57,821 nt of DNA from Rhizobiaceae bacterium (GTDB taxonomy: Bacteria > Pseudomonadota > Alphaproteobacteria > Rhizobiales > Rhizobiaceae): NCBI GenBank assembly GCA_029212415.1, contig JARGOF010000024.1, positions 1 through 57,821 of the forward strand. Direction: 5' to 3'. The notes beneath the pieces were generated by a model. The model was given only the letters and a program-made list of their open reading frames with translations, did no database searches and was not told the DNA's origin. Below, piece by piece: positions 32,063 through 40,915 of the stretch (its first letter is position 1; the number at the start of each line of letters is the position of its first letter). The translations under genes and the position numbers were made by a program.

Positions 32063-32850
32063 GCAGGCAGGGCCTCAAGCACCGCCTTCGAATCGCAGAC
32101 AAATCCGAAACATTTTTTCACGTTCCAGATGGTCGCCTCGGTGCAGAAATCCGGTGAACTGGTGGCGCAACAATCATCAACCAGCACGCAGCCATATCCC
32201 AGAAAATTCGCATCGGTCAGCGAATGCAGCACACATTGGTCAATATTGACACCGGCAAAAAAGATGGTGCGGATGCCCAGATTGCGCAGGATGGAATCAA
32301 GCGGCGTATCCCAAAAACCGCTGATGCGATATTTGTCGACCCTGATATCGCCCGCCTCCGGCTCCAACTCGTCAACCACGGCGGCGGCCCAGGAGTCCTT
32401 TTGCAGAACAGGCGCACCATTGGACGGCAAGGGGTCACCCAGGCCCACGCCCTCACCGCTGTTCTTGTAGAGATGAATCTGGTTGGGTGGCATGTTCATC
32501 AGGTCGGGCCGATTGCCCCAGTTCACCCAGATGACAGGCACATCCTGTTTGCGCAGTCTCGGCAGCAATTGCTGCAGCGGTGCAATAGGTGCGCGGTCTG
32601 CCGTATAGTCTGCGCCAATGCAATCCACCCAGCCGTCTTTGGTGCAAAAGTCATTTTGCATATCAATGACAATGATCGCGGTCCGGGCCAGATCGATTGT
32701 GAGCGATTGCGGTAATGTATCAAGTGTAACGACGCGCGGTGCGATGTCGGGCAGTGTCATGTCGACATTGTCCGTGGTCGCCCGCCAACGGGTATTGGCG
32801 CCAACGCCCAAAAAGCCTGCAGCCTCTTTGCCCTTCATAATCGGTTTCAT
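32059..32850 (-). CDS. isochorismatase-fold cysteine amidohydrolase (RutB/BiuH-like)
   Basis: A 263-residue hydrolase with the Asp–Lys–Cys triad: D63 in IIVIDMQNDFC, K173 in RVDKYRISGFWDTPLD, C206 in GVNIDQCVLHS. The pattern IDMQNDFCTKDGWVDCIG and LVDDCCATSSPDFC resembles the biuret hydrolase and ureidoacrylate amidohydrolase branch. An N-terminal extension of about 40 residues is present; GAAGGA upstream supports the ATG at 32850. It is the first gene of the unit with amidase and TetR, divergent from a BMP-type importer behind an NtrC/sigma-54-like control region. The natural substrate is probably a nitrogen-rich amide or ureide. Confidence 0.88.
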   Translation of the reverse strand: MKPIMKGKEAAGFLGVGANTRWRATTDNVDMTLPDIAPRVVTLDTLPQSLTIDLARTAIIVIDMQNDFCTKDGWVDCIGADYTADRAPIAPLQQLLPRLRKQDVPVIWVNWGNRPDLMNMPPNQIHLYKNSGEGVGLGDPLPSNGAPVLQKDSWAAAVVDELEPEAGDIRVDKYRISGFWDTPLDSILRNLGIRTIFFAGVNIDQCVLHSLTDANFLGYGCVLVDDCCATSSPDFCTEATIWNVKKCFGFVCDSKAVLEALPA

Positions 32851-32955
32851 GGTTCATTCCTTCGCATTGCATTTCTTTCGCAATGGCCATGCAAAGGTTG
32901 TGCCAGCAGCGATATTGCCTGTCAGGCGCATATTTTTGCATCACCCATTCCGCAA

Positions 32956-32972
32956 TGCACAACTTATGTGCA
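32956..32972. promoter_or_regulatory. NtrC-like binding palindrome
   Basis: TGCACAACTTATGTGCA has the arrangement TGCAC-N7-GTGCA of enterobacterial and rhizobial NtrC sites. It lies about 130 bases upstream of the start point predicted for the sigma-54 promoter at 33068 and 106 bases upstream of the isochorismatase-type gene. A second, imperfect CGCA/TGCG palindrome follows at 32975–32989. Confidence 0.65.
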
Positions 32973-33067
32973 AACGCAGCACGTGTGCGGTCAATAAATA
33001 ATCATTTTGTTACTTAAGCAATGGAAGATGAAAATATTATTGAATATATTCAGATACATAAAAATAT

Positions 33068-33083
33068 TGGCACGCCATTTGCA
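33068..33083 (+). promoter_or_regulatory. sigma-54 promoter of the BMP importer operon
   Basis: TGGCACGCCATTTGCA fits the RpoN consensus TGGCACG-N4-TTGCA at every defined position, with GG (33069–33070) and GC (33081–33082) at the correct spacing. Transcription would begin near 33094, leaving a leader of about 48 bases and AAAGGA before the ATG at 33142. It points to nitrogen-limitation control through an NtrC-type activator. Confidence 0.85.
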
Positions 33084-33141
33084 TTGATAGGAACATTGGG
33101 GCTGCACCCGGCCTCTGCGTTTCACTCAGAAAGGAACATGC

Positions 33142-34113
33142 ATGTTTAGCCGTCGCAATATCATACAGAGTCTGGCCCTTGGCACCCTTCTTACCACCTC
33201 CTCCTTCAGCGCAATGGCCGCCGATGCCCTGTCCGTGGGTATCCTCATCCCCGGCTCGAAGTCGGACAAAGGCTGGATGGAATCCGGCTATGACGGACTG
33301 GTCGCTGCAGAGGAAAAATATGGTGACAAGATCAAGGTGCAGATGATCGAGAATATTTCCTATGGGGATATGGAACAGGCCCTGACGCAATTGGCTGCCG
33401 GAAACGCTTTGGTGATCGGTGTTGGTGGCCAGACCCAGGCTGCCGTATTGAAGATCGCGCAGCGTTTCCCCGACACCAAATTCTCCATTGTCGGCGGCAA
33501 CGCCGGGGCAGAGCTGCCCAATGTTGCCGGCTATGACGTCAAGCAGGCCGAAATTGCCTTTGTTGCCGGCGCAACGGCTGCAATGCTGTCCAAAACCGGC
33601 GCTGTTTCCTATGTGGGCGGCATGGAAATACCATCCATCGTCAATGCCGGTATCGAATTTGGCAATGGTGCCCGCTATATCAATCCGGACATCAAATATT
33701 TTGAAAGCTATACCGGGGATTTTGACGATGTCGCAAAATCCAAGGAAGCTACCCTGGCGGCAATCGCTCAAGGGGCAGATGTCCATTACCACATCCTCAA
33801 TCTCGGACTGCGCGGCATGGAGCAGGCTGCAACGGAAAAGGGCACGAAAATAATCGGTTCCTACACCAATTATTGTGGCACCGATCCGCTCTACCCGGCC
33901 TATTCGATCACCGGCGTCGGGTTCCAGGTCCAATACACCATTGATCAGGCGGTCGAAGGCACGTGGAAAGCCGGTTACAAGCCCTTCGGACTTGCCATGG
34001 GACCGATGGCGTCTGACATGGCGGTCTGTGATCCGATGCCGGGCATGAGCGAAAAGCTTGAAACCATCAAGGAAGACGTCAAGTCTGGCAAGATTTCGGT
34101 CCTTGAGGGTTGA
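33142..34113 (+). CDS. BMP-family ABC transporter substrate-binding protein
   Basis: A 323-residue periplasmic lipoprotein-class relative of the BMP/PnrA nucleoside-binding proteins, here with a cleavable signal. The N-terminus MFSRRNIIQSLALGT contains a twin-Arg pair, so Tat export is possible, followed by cleavage near FSAMAAD. Family features: SVGILIPGSKSDKGWMESGYDGL, ENISYGDMEQALTQLAAGNALVIGVG, FVAGATAAMLSK. Members bind purine nucleosides or related compounds. First gene of a four-gene plus-strand importer operon read from the sigma-54 promoter upstream. Its neighbours suggest a nitrogen-rich ligand such as a nucleobase, ureide or amide. Confidence 0.9.
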   Translation: MFSRRNIIQSLALGTLLTTSSFSAMAADALSVGILIPGSKSDKGWMESGYDGLVAAEEKYGDKIKVQMIENISYGDMEQALTQLAAGNALVIGVGGQTQAAVLKIAQRFPDTKFSIVGGNAGAELPNVAGYDVKQAEIAFVAGATAAMLSKTGAVSYVGGMEIPSIVNAGIEFGNGARYINPDIKYFESYTGDFDDVAKSKEATLAAIAQGADVHYHILNLGLRGMEQAATEKGTKIIGSYTNYCGTDPLYPAYSITGVGFQVQYTIDQAVEGTWKAGYKPFGLAMGPMASDMAVCDPMPGMSEKLETIKEDVKSGKISVLEG

Positions 34114-35729
34114 TGATCACTCAGGAGGGCGTGGTCACAACGGCCACGCCCGGCACCCCGGTGGCGAGCCAAGCGCCGGTTCTTTTCGAGATGGAAAAGA
34201 TCGGCAAGAAATTCGGCGCTTTTGCGGCCCTTGAGGGCGTTGACGTCAGCTTCAGGGCGGGCGAAGTGCATTGTCTGCTGGGTGAAAACGGCGCCGGTAA
34301 ATCGACCCTGTGCAATCTGATCTTTGGCGTGCATCAGCCCACCGCCGGTGAAATGCGGCTTGATGGTGCGCCTTATCGGGCGACCGGACCACGCGATGCC
34401 CTGACCCGGCACATTGCCATGGTGCACCAGCATTTCAGCCTCATCAATGAATTGTCGGTCATCGACAACCTCTTGCTGGGACAGCGATTCGGCCGGTTGG
34501 ACCGCAAGGCACAGGCCGAAAAAATTGCGGCTCTGGCGTCCGGTTACGGTCTCGAACTGTCCCCTTTCGCGCTGGTGGGGGAACTTTCGGTCGGACAGCG
34601 GCAGCGCGTCGAAATTGTCAAATGCCTGATGCAGGCCCCGCGCCTGCTGATACTCGATGAACCGACTGCCGTTCTGCTGCCCGATGAAATTCAGTCTCTG
34701 CTGCGCGTCTGCCGGCAGGTAGCCGAAAGCGGCTGCGGCGTCGTGATGGTCACCCATAAATTGGCCGAAATCGAGCAGGTCGCTGACCGTGTGACCGTCT
34801 TGCGAGGCGGCAGGATCGTGCGGCAATCAGATCGGCCGTCAGAAGAAATGAATGCACTGGTCCAGGCCATGATCCAGCGTCCCGGCGCAGAAAGTGACGT
34901 CAGCGCCGTTCTGGGTGCCGGGTCGCTCAGGCCACGCAATCGGCCTCCCCCGGAAATCGCCCAGCAGGAGGCCATGCAACTGGATGACATTGCCCTGGTG
35001 GATGGCCTTGGCGTGCGACGGTTGGACGGCGTCACACTGAGTGTGCAGCGCGGTGAAATTGTTGGCATTGCCGGAGTCGAGGGCAATGGACAAAGTGAAC
35101 TGGGCGCCATTCTTGCCGGTCTTGAAAGCCCCACCGGCGGACGCTGGTTCGCCGGCGAACGCGAACTGACATCCGCCAGCCCGCGCCTGATCACTCGGTC
35201 CGGGGTTGGCATCGTTCCCGAAGACCGCCACCGTGTCGGAGCGATCGACAGGCTCTCCGTTGCCGACAATCTGTTCCTCAACCGCATGCATGAGTTTTCC
35301 CGTTTCGGCCTCATCGATCGCAAACGGCAACGGGCCGCTGCCGAAGCTGCCATCGCCCGGTTCGATGTGCGCACGCAAGGCTCACAGGTCACCTTTGCAA
35401 GCCTTTCGGGCGGCAATCAGCAAAAGGCGGTCCTGGCGCGCGAACTGACCACGCCTGACCTGAAATTCCTGCTGGCTGCACAACCCACGCGCGGCCTGGA
35501 TATTGGCGCCATTGAAGCGGTCTACGAGGCGATTCGTGAAGCTGCGGATAGGGGCGTCGGCGTTCTGCTCATATCCTCTGAACTAGATGAACTGATCGCC
35601 GTCGCCGACCGCATTGTGGTTTTCTACCGAGGCCGGATTGTCGGCGAACGCCCTGCCAATCCAGAGCACCGCGACACCATCGGCGCGCTCATGTCCGGTG
35701 GAACACGCCAATCGGAGAATGCTCAATGA
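34113..35729 (+). CDS. BMP/nucleoside-type ABC transporter ATPase
   Basis: Duplicated ATPase of 538 residues, like YufO/NupO. First domain: Walker A GENGAGKSTLCNL, signature LSVGQRQRVEIVKCL, Walker B LLILDEPTAVL. Second domain: degenerate Walker A GVEGNGQSEL, signature LSGGNQQKAVLARE, and LAAQPTRGLDIGA. The ATG at 34113 overlaps the stop of the binding-protein gene by one base (TGATG); a TTG three bases earlier is less likely. The stop overlaps the permease start by four bases, so the operon is tightly coupled. Confidence 0.92.
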   Translation: MITQEGVVTTATPGTPVASQAPVLFEMEKIGKKFGAFAALEGVDVSFRAGEVHCLLGENGAGKSTLCNLIFGVHQPTAGEMRLDGAPYRATGPRDALTRHIAMVHQHFSLINELSVIDNLLLGQRFGRLDRKAQAEKIAALASGYGLELSPFALVGELSVGQRQRVEIVKCLMQAPRLLILDEPTAVLLPDEIQSLLRVCRQVAESGCGVVMVTHKLAEIEQVADRVTVLRGGRIVRQSDRPSEEMNALVQAMIQRPGAESDVSAVLGAGSLRPRNRPPPEIAQQEAMQLDDIALVDGLGVRRLDGVTLSVQRGEIVGIAGVEGNGQSELGAILAGLESPTGGRWFAGERELTSASPRLITRSGVGIVPEDRHRVGAIDRLSVADNLFLNRMHEFSRFGLIDRKRQRAAAEAAIARFDVRTQGSQVTFASLSGGNQQKAVLARELTTPDLKFLLAAQPTRGLDIGAIEAVYEAIREAADRGVGVLLISSELDELIAVADRIVVFYRGRIVGERPANPEHRDTIGALMSGGTRQSENAQ

Positions 35730-36820
35730 CCGATACGTCCTTGCACAAATCCGGATTTCTGTGGTCGCAGGTGGCGCGGGACAATATCGGCATTGTGGTG
35801 CCGGTCGTTTCCGTATTGGCGGCTTTTTCCATCGGCATGATCGCCATCGTTGCCATGGGTGTTCCACTTGGAGATGCCTTGCTGGCTTTCTGGAAAGGCG
35901 CTTTCGGTTCGGCCTATGCCATTTCCGCCTCTCTCAACCGCGCCGTTGTGCTGGGGCTGGTCGGCATCGGTTTTGTCATCACCATGCGCGCCGGACTGAC
36001 CAATGTCGGTGGCGAAGGTCAGATTGCCATCGGCGGCATGACGGCAACTGCCTTCTGTCTTTTGCCCGGCATGGAAACATTGCCCCTCGGCCTGTCCTTT
36101 ATTCTGCCGATGCTTGCAGGCGCCTTTGCGGGCGGCCTGTGGGGCGCGATTGCCGGAGTACTGAAGGTCCGCTCGGGCACCAATGAAGTCATATCGACCC
36201 TGCTTTTGTCTTTCATCGCCATCTGGCTGCTTTACTGGTCGGTGCAATCGGAGAACCTGTTGCGCCAGCCGATGACCAGTTCGGCAACCCTGCCCGAATC
36301 CCTCTCCATTCCCGCCGCCACGCAGGTTCCCCTTCTCACCGGCTCCTACGCTTCGCCTGTGACCTGGGGGCTTCCCATCATGGTGGTCCTGGCCCTGCTG
36401 GTCGCCTTGATCCTGTCCCGTTCCCTTTTCGGTTTTCGGCTGGGAGCCGTCGGGCACAATCCGGTGGCGTCCGCCCGCGCGGGTATTCCTGTTGGGTTGA
36501 CCATCACCCTGGCGCTGTTCATCGGCGGCGCCCTTGGCGGTCTTGCCGGGGCTCTGATGTTGCAGGGCGAGCAATATTCGCTGAAGGCAGGATTTTCCTC
36601 CGGCTACGGATTTGACGGGCTTGTTGTCGGCCTGCTGGCGCGCGGCTCGGTTGTCGGCGTCATTGCCGGCGCCTTGCTGTTTGGCTTCATGCGCTCCGGT
36701 GGCATTTCCATGGAAATGATTGCCACCGTACCATCGGCTCTCGTCGGCATCATCCAGGGCATTATCGTCGTGATGATCGCCGGTGCAGCCTATTATCTTG
36801 ACCGGGAGACGACGCGATGA
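35726..36820 (+). CDS. BMP-type ABC transporter permease 1
   Basis: A 364-residue permease of the branched-chain/nucleoside class with about eight to nine helices. Typical features are GIGFVITMRAGLTNVGGEGQIAIGG (about 90–115), VRSGTNEVISTLLLSFIA and a final GALMLQGEQYSLKAGFSSGYGFDGLVVGLL. It overlaps its neighbours by four bases at each end. With permease 2 it forms the membrane channel of the importer. Confidence 0.9.
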   Translation: MTDTSLHKSGFLWSQVARDNIGIVVPVVSVLAAFSIGMIAIVAMGVPLGDALLAFWKGAFGSAYAISASLNRAVVLGLVGIGFVITMRAGLTNVGGEGQIAIGGMTATAFCLLPGMETLPLGLSFILPMLAGAFAGGLWGAIAGVLKVRSGTNEVISTLLLSFIAIWLLYWSVQSENLLRQPMTSSATLPESLSIPAATQVPLLTGSYASPVTWGLPIMVVLALLVALILSRSLFGFRLGAVGHNPVASARAGIPVGLTITLALFIGGALGGLAGALMLQGEQYSLKAGFSSGYGFDGLVVGLLARGSVVGVIAGALLFGFMRSGGISMEMIATVPSALVGIIQGIIVVMIAGAAYYLDRETTR

Positions 36821-37731
36821 CCCTTGAACTCTTTGTCGTATTCCTGGCCTCGACCCTGCGTCTGGCTGTCCCGCTGATCTTCGCCGCAACCGGCGAATAT
36901 GTCAGCGAACGGGCCGGTATCGTCAATATGAGTGTCGAAGGCATGATGCTGACGGGCGCTTTTGCCGGGGCTGTCGGCACGGCTCAAACCGGATCGCCAA
37001 TGCTGGGGCTGCTTTTCGCAATCCTTGCCGTCTTGCCGGTGGCGCTGCTTCAGGCCTTCCTGACCAACACGTTGCGCGCCAACCAGATCGTTACCGGCAT
37101 CGGCATCAACATCCTGGTCCTGGGCGCAACGACCCTGGGCTACCGGGAGATTTTCGGTGCGCGCTCAAGGCAGATGATCCCCGGCTTCGACGCCTGGTCG
37201 CCACCCCTCCTGTCCGATATTCCGTTGATCGGCCCGCTGTTCACCCAGGTCTGGCTTATCTATGCCGCCTTTGCCATCATCGCGCTGGTCATCTATGTGA
37301 TGACGCAGACTGGCATGGGCATCATCTTGCGCGCCGCCGGAGACGATCCGCAAGCCGTAGCCAAATCCGGCAGTCCTGTCATGGCCTTTCGCTATGGCGC
37401 TGTGCTCTTCACCGGCGTCATGGCAGCGCTTGGCGGTGCATTCCTGTCGATTGCCGATATACATACATTCACCGAGGGCATGACCAGGGGCGCCGGCTAT
37501 CTGGCCATTGTCGCCGTCATCTTCGGCAATTGGAAATTGTCCCGAACCCTGATGGCCTGCCTGCTGTTTGGCGCTGCAACCGCCCTGCAGTTCCAATTGC
37601 CCGCCATGGGCATCGTGCTGCCCAACGCCCTGCTCATCATGATGCCCTACCTGCTGGCGCTGCTTGCGGTTGCCGGACTGGTCGGCAGGCAGACAGCCCC
37701 CCGGGCGCTGGCGCAACCATTCTGGAAATGA
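36817..37731 (+). CDS. BMP-type ABC transporter permease 2
   Basis: A 304-residue permease matching the YufQ/NupQ partner subunit: ATGEYVSERAGIVNMSVEGMMLTGAF near the N-terminus, NQIVTGIGINILVLGATTLGYRE, and GDDPQAVAKSGSPVMAFRYGAV. About eight helices. It is the last gene of the importer operon; the convergent MFS gene ends 33 bases beyond. No hairpin of note lies between them. Confidence 0.9.
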   Translation: MTLELFVVFLASTLRLAVPLIFAATGEYVSERAGIVNMSVEGMMLTGAFAGAVGTAQTGSPMLGLLFAILAVLPVALLQAFLTNTLRANQIVTGIGINILVLGATTLGYREIFGARSRQMIPGFDAWSPPLLSDIPLIGPLFTQVWLIYAAFAIIALVIYVMTQTGMGIILRAAGDDPQAVAKSGSPVMAFRYGAVLFTGVMAALGGAFLSIADIHTFTEGMTRGAGYLAIVAVIFGNWKLSRTLMACLLFGAATALQFQLPAMGIVLPNALLIMMPYLLALLAVAGLVGRQTAPRALAQPFWK

Positions 37732-37764
37732 CGTTTTTGATGATCCGGGAGAACACGGCAGCGA

Positions 37765-38997
37765 TCAGGCGATGGCGGCCCGCTGGGCGCGATTTCGCGA
37801 TTTGACGAGGATAAGTCCCATAATGCCGATATTAAGGAAATTAAAGGCGATGCCGTTGAGGAATGCGGCCTGATAGGAGCCGGTGACGTCATAGATCCAG
37901 CCTGACATCCAGCCACCGAGTGCCATACCGGCAATGGTGGACATGATGACCAGTCCCACCCGGGCGCCGGCCTCTTTGGCAGGCAGATATTCACGAACGA
38001 TGATGGCGTAGCTCGGAACGATGCCGCCCTGCGACAGGCCGAAAACGAGGCTGACGACATAGAGAGAGGCCAGGCCGTCAAAGGGCAGATACAAAAACAG
38101 GGCGATGCACTGCAGCGTCGAGCCGATCAGCAGTGTCATGACACCACCAAGCCGGTCGGCGATCAGGCCGGATATCAGCCGCGAGACGACGCCCCCCATC
38201 AGCATCAGCGACAGCATTTCCGCACCAACAGCCGGGCCGTAGCCAAGATCGGTGCAAAGCGAAACGATGTGGACCTGCGGCATCGACATGGCCACGCAGC
38301 AACCGATACCGGCCAGTGCCAACAGCCATTGCAGGGTGCGCGGAGAGAAACTCACCGAGCGCGCATTGGTCCGCGACATGGTGTCGGCATGCACGGAGGC
38401 CGCTTCCGGAATACGGCGCTTGAGCATCAGGGCAAGCGGCACCATCAAAGCCACGGTCAGCGCCGCCAGCACGTAATAGACAGAACGCCAGCCGTAATCG
38501 GCCAGGATACCGCTGAGCAGCATTGGCCAAATCGCGCCGGAGAGATAATTGCCGCTGGCGGCTATGCCGACGGCGATACCGCGGCGCTTGATGAACCAGT
38601 GCGAAATATCGGCAATCAGCGGGCCAAAACTGGCGGCGGTGCCAAAGCCGATGATAAATTGCACGGCGGCGAGCATAACCACCGATGTGCTGACGCCAGC
38701 CAGCACATATCCAAAGGCGATGGCGAGTGCTGAGCAGATCAGCGCAGTGGTGATGCCAAAGCGATCAACGATACGGCCGGTGATCAGATTGCCCAGTGCG
38801 AAGCCGACCATGGTCAGCGTATAGGGCAGCGAGGCGTCGGCGCGGGCAACGCCGAACTCTGCCTGCACGTCGGGCATGATGATGATGACAGCCCACATCC
38901 CGACATTGCCGATCGTGGCAATGAGGAGCGTGATGAGAAGGCGCAGCCAGGAATATCGGCTGTCAAGAATATCGGATCCGTTCATGGCGGCAACCAT
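37765..38997 (-). CDS. MFS transporter
   Basis: A 410-residue, twelve-helix major facilitator. The TM2–TM3 loop motif is GNLITGRIVDRFGITTALI (about 60–78), with a related repeat GLIADRLGGVMTLLIGS in the second half. Overall character resembles the oxalate/formate antiporter and monocarboxylate-like families, so a small organic acid is a reasonable cargo. The start is uncertain: ATGs at 38997 and 38985 have weak ribosome binding sites, and the frame is open to 39096 through a short copy of the alanine symporter 3' end. It has no obvious functional partner beside it. Confidence 0.82.
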   Translation of the reverse strand: MVAAMNGSDILDSRYSWLRLLITLLIATIGNVGMWAVIIIMPDVQAEFGVARADASLPYTLTMVGFALGNLITGRIVDRFGITTALICSALAIAFGYVLAGVSTSVVMLAAVQFIIGFGTAASFGPLIADISHWFIKRRGIAVGIAASGNYLSGAIWPMLLSGILADYGWRSVYYVLAALTVALMVPLALMLKRRIPEAASVHADTMSRTNARSVSFSPRTLQWLLALAGIGCCVAMSMPQVHIVSLCTDLGYGPAVGAEMLSLMLMGGVVSRLISGLIADRLGGVMTLLIGSTLQCIALFLYLPFDGLASLYVVSLVFGLSQGGIVPSYAIIVREYLPAKEAGARVGLVIMSTIAGMALGGWMSGWIYDVTGSYQAAFLNGIAFNFLNIGIMGLILVKSRNRAQRAAIA

Positions 38998-39072
38998 ATG
39001 CAGCACGTGATTGACTGTACAGCCGGATTCAGACGGGCAGTGCAGATTTTCCGTATGTTGGCTTTTACAGGG

Positions 39073-39094
39073 TCGAAGACCGGGCGATCGACAC
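39073..39094 (-). repeat. short third copy of the alanine symporter 3' end
   Basis: 22 bases identical at 21 positions to 41156–41177 inside the symporter gene; similarity continues weakly on both sides. On the minus strand it encodes VDRPVFDP, the same residues as the symporter, with two synonymous third-base changes, so it derives from a diverged coding copy. It marks the left edge of the AT-rich region. Confidence 0.6.
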
Positions 39095-39220
39095 AAGCTT
39101 ACCTTTCGTCGGACAAATCATAATTCGCTTCATAGGTCGCATGAAACATAGCCATAGGCGTTATGATTGAATCACAGATATCCCCGGATTTTTCACACAT
39201 GAAGGCCACGCGTTACAGTG

Positions 39221-39946
39221 TCATTTCCCATTTGTTGTGCTTTTGAAAAAACCCACGAAACTGAATTTTAAATATTTGGCAACCAAAACCGTGGCAAAAA
39301 TGCCGAACATGTTTCCAGCGGTAAAAATTATCGGAACAATCATTATTCCGAACGAATTTACAGGCACACTAAATCGGTCAGCACTACCAGCATCATTGTA
39401 GGGAGTTGGAATCACAAAAATACCAACCAAGACTACAAACAGGACAAGAAAAATGCACAATTCGGTAAAATAATCATGCTTTTCTACGGGCTTCCCATTA
39501 ATAAAAACAGCTAGGAAGATAGCAAATGACGACGCAAATGATGTAACAATCAATATAAATGTGGAAACGACGACGTAATCAAAGAAATATTTTGCATACG
39601 ATTCTCCATACATAGCTTTCAGAAATGCAAAATCCACATGAAATTTCTCAATACCACTCATTATGTCAATAATTTTTGTGTAGTTGAAATATGTTGGATT
39701 TACCAGGTACAAAACCGCAAATACGTATAAAGCGATGGGAGGAAAAAACTGTGCCACCTTGTAAGTCAACGCAACCAACGGCTCTTTATCCGGGTACATG
39801 ATGATATAACGTTTGATTACCGGTCTGTTGAAAAACACTCGCAGCTTCCTTCCAAGAAATTTCTGTAGTCTTTTTGCGCTCCGTTCAAAGTAACAATTAT
39901 TACAGTGATCGTTTGCCAATTCCCCTTTGTTGCGATTCCTGCACAT
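39221..39946 (-). CDS. AT-rich membrane protein of unknown function
   Basis: A 241-residue protein with four to five predicted helices (around VAQFFPPIALYVFAVLYLV, YVVVSTFILIVTSFASSFAIFLAV, CIFLVLFVVLVGIFVI, FGIMIVPIIFTAGNMFGIFATVLV). The N-terminus is cytoplasmic, basic and Cys-containing (HCNNCYFERSAKRLQ). Base composition and codon use (many AAA, ATT, TTT) differ sharply from the GC-rich neighbours, which signals recent transfer. The start is uncertain: 39946, 39988 and internal ATGs lack a clear ribosome binding site. It is bracketed by copies of the alanine symporter 3' end. I do not recognise a family; immunity or phage-related membrane proteins often look like this. Confidence 0.55.
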   Translation of the reverse strand: MCRNRNKGELANDHCNNCYFERSAKRLQKFLGRKLRVFFNRPVIKRYIIMYPDKEPLVALTYKVAQFFPPIALYVFAVLYLVNPTYFNYTKIIDIMSGIEKFHVDFAFLKAMYGESYAKYFFDYVVVSTFILIVTSFASSFAIFLAVFINGKPVEKHDYFTELCIFLVLFVVLVGIFVIPTPYNDAGSADRFSVPVNSFGIMIVPIIFTAGNMFGIFATVLVAKYLKFSFVGFFKSTTNGK

Positions 39947-40118
39947 CTTTTGCGCCGTGAAAACCCGTCCCTTTTCCTTTTCCAGCATCCTTGCTCAATC
40001 TGGGTTGCCAACAGGCTGGCCAATTGTATCGCCTGCTTTGCCCAGGTGAACAAAGTTACCCCCCATGCCGCGTTTGCCATAGCCCGCCAGCACTCAGACA
40101 AGTAGCAGATCGCGGAAG

Positions 40119-40466
40119 CCGCCTCCCGGCGGCTCCCCTGCCTTACCTCAATCCCGGTCCGTCCAGGCCGATGCATCGATGTCAAGATCGGGGAATAGTG
40201 CCTGATCGAAGACCGGGCGGTCGACGCCGGCTTTCAATTGCCAGCGGAAATCCTTGAGCACCCGCAGGGCAATCGGAAACAGCATGGCGAGGGCCAGAAG
40301 ATCGACCATGGCCACAATACCCATCATCGGATACGGGAAGGAAAACACAGATGTCGCACCGGGCGCGACAGCACCCAGCATAATAACGAAGGCCGTGCAC
40401 GAACAGATGATGATCGTGTCGATGAACACTGAGAAAGACTGGGTGCTTGACATAGGCCTTGGCGCT
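40119..40466 (-). pseudogene. deleted duplicate of the alanine/sodium symporter 3' end
   Basis: Runs parallel to 41069–41666 at roughly 95 percent identity by eye, including the terminator hairpin sequence and stop codon of the symporter. Relative to the intact gene it lacks 237 bases (41329–41565, in frame) between two CCCAG repeats, and a further 20 bases (41632–41651) between two GGGT repeats, which shifts the frame. Upstream of 40466 similarity stops abruptly in AT-rich DNA. It encodes only the last part of the transporter and has no start signals, so it is a remnant. Confidence 0.88.
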
Positions 40467-40606
40467 CCCATGCCGCAGCTAATTGTCTTCAGTAACATGG
40501 ATAATCAAAAATGCATTTTCCTTATATTTGTGTCAGGGCAATCGAATATAAAACGGTCGCCACCTCCTGAAAAAAGACAAGAGTATCTGTATTTGAAAAA
40601 TAATAG

Positions 40607-40915
40607 TTATAATAAATGACGAAATGTAAAATTTGCAAAGTATATTAGTGAAAATAAAAATGATAAAAACCAAGGTATTATAAAATTGTATCTTGACCAC
40701 CGCATTGATATCTTTTTTGTTCCAAATATTTTGTGAATAAATCCAGAAAACGAATAAGTGCCCTTTGCGCTAAAAACATATCCTCTATTTTCGACAGGAA
40801 CTCCGTTAAAGTCGTAGTATAGTTCGCGAACAAAATCATAAGCGCCAATTTTGAGCGTCATTAGAAATAAAAAAAACATAAACGATGACCGATTATTTTC
40901 TACGTATTCTAACAT
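40607..40915 (-). CDS. AT-rich small membrane protein of unknown function
   Basis: 102 residues with two probable helices (SSFMFFLFLMTLKIGA near the N-terminus, FIIPWFLSFLFSLIYFANF near the C-terminus) and a basic loop between. Strongly AT-rich, like the membrane protein at 39221, and in the same orientation between two symporter copies. No clear ribosome binding site or family. It may be a real small gene carried in with foreign DNA or a decayed fragment. Confidence 0.35.
   Translation of the reverse strand: MLEYVENNRSSFMFFLFLMTLKIGAYDFVRELYYDFNGVPVENRGYVFSAKGTYSFSGFIHKIFGTKKISMRWSRYNFIIPWFLSFLFSLIYFANFTFRHLL

Noticed and set aside
32851-33141. Purine-type riboswitch before the BMP importer
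   Set aside because: The leader after the sigma-54 start is only about 48 bases and no aptamer core was recognised.
33037-33933. A 298-codon open frame on the minus strand opposite the BMP binding-protein gene
   Set aside because: It also covers the sigma-54 promoter and has no ribosome binding site; the plus-strand gene is clearly real.
35723-36889. A 388-codon minus-strand frame opposite permease 1 of the BMP importer
   Set aside because: Composition typical of an antisense shadow of a membrane protein gene (Gly, His, Arg, Gln rich).
38078-38530. Alternative frame within the MFS gene
   Set aside because: Contained entirely in the MFS transporter coding region on the same strand in another frame; no independent start.
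39817-40185. A 122-codon minus-strand frame joining the symporter remnant to the AT-rich gene
   Set aside because: It spans the copy boundary and the terminator hairpin; it is probably accidental, although the middle part might be a fragment of an unknown gene.
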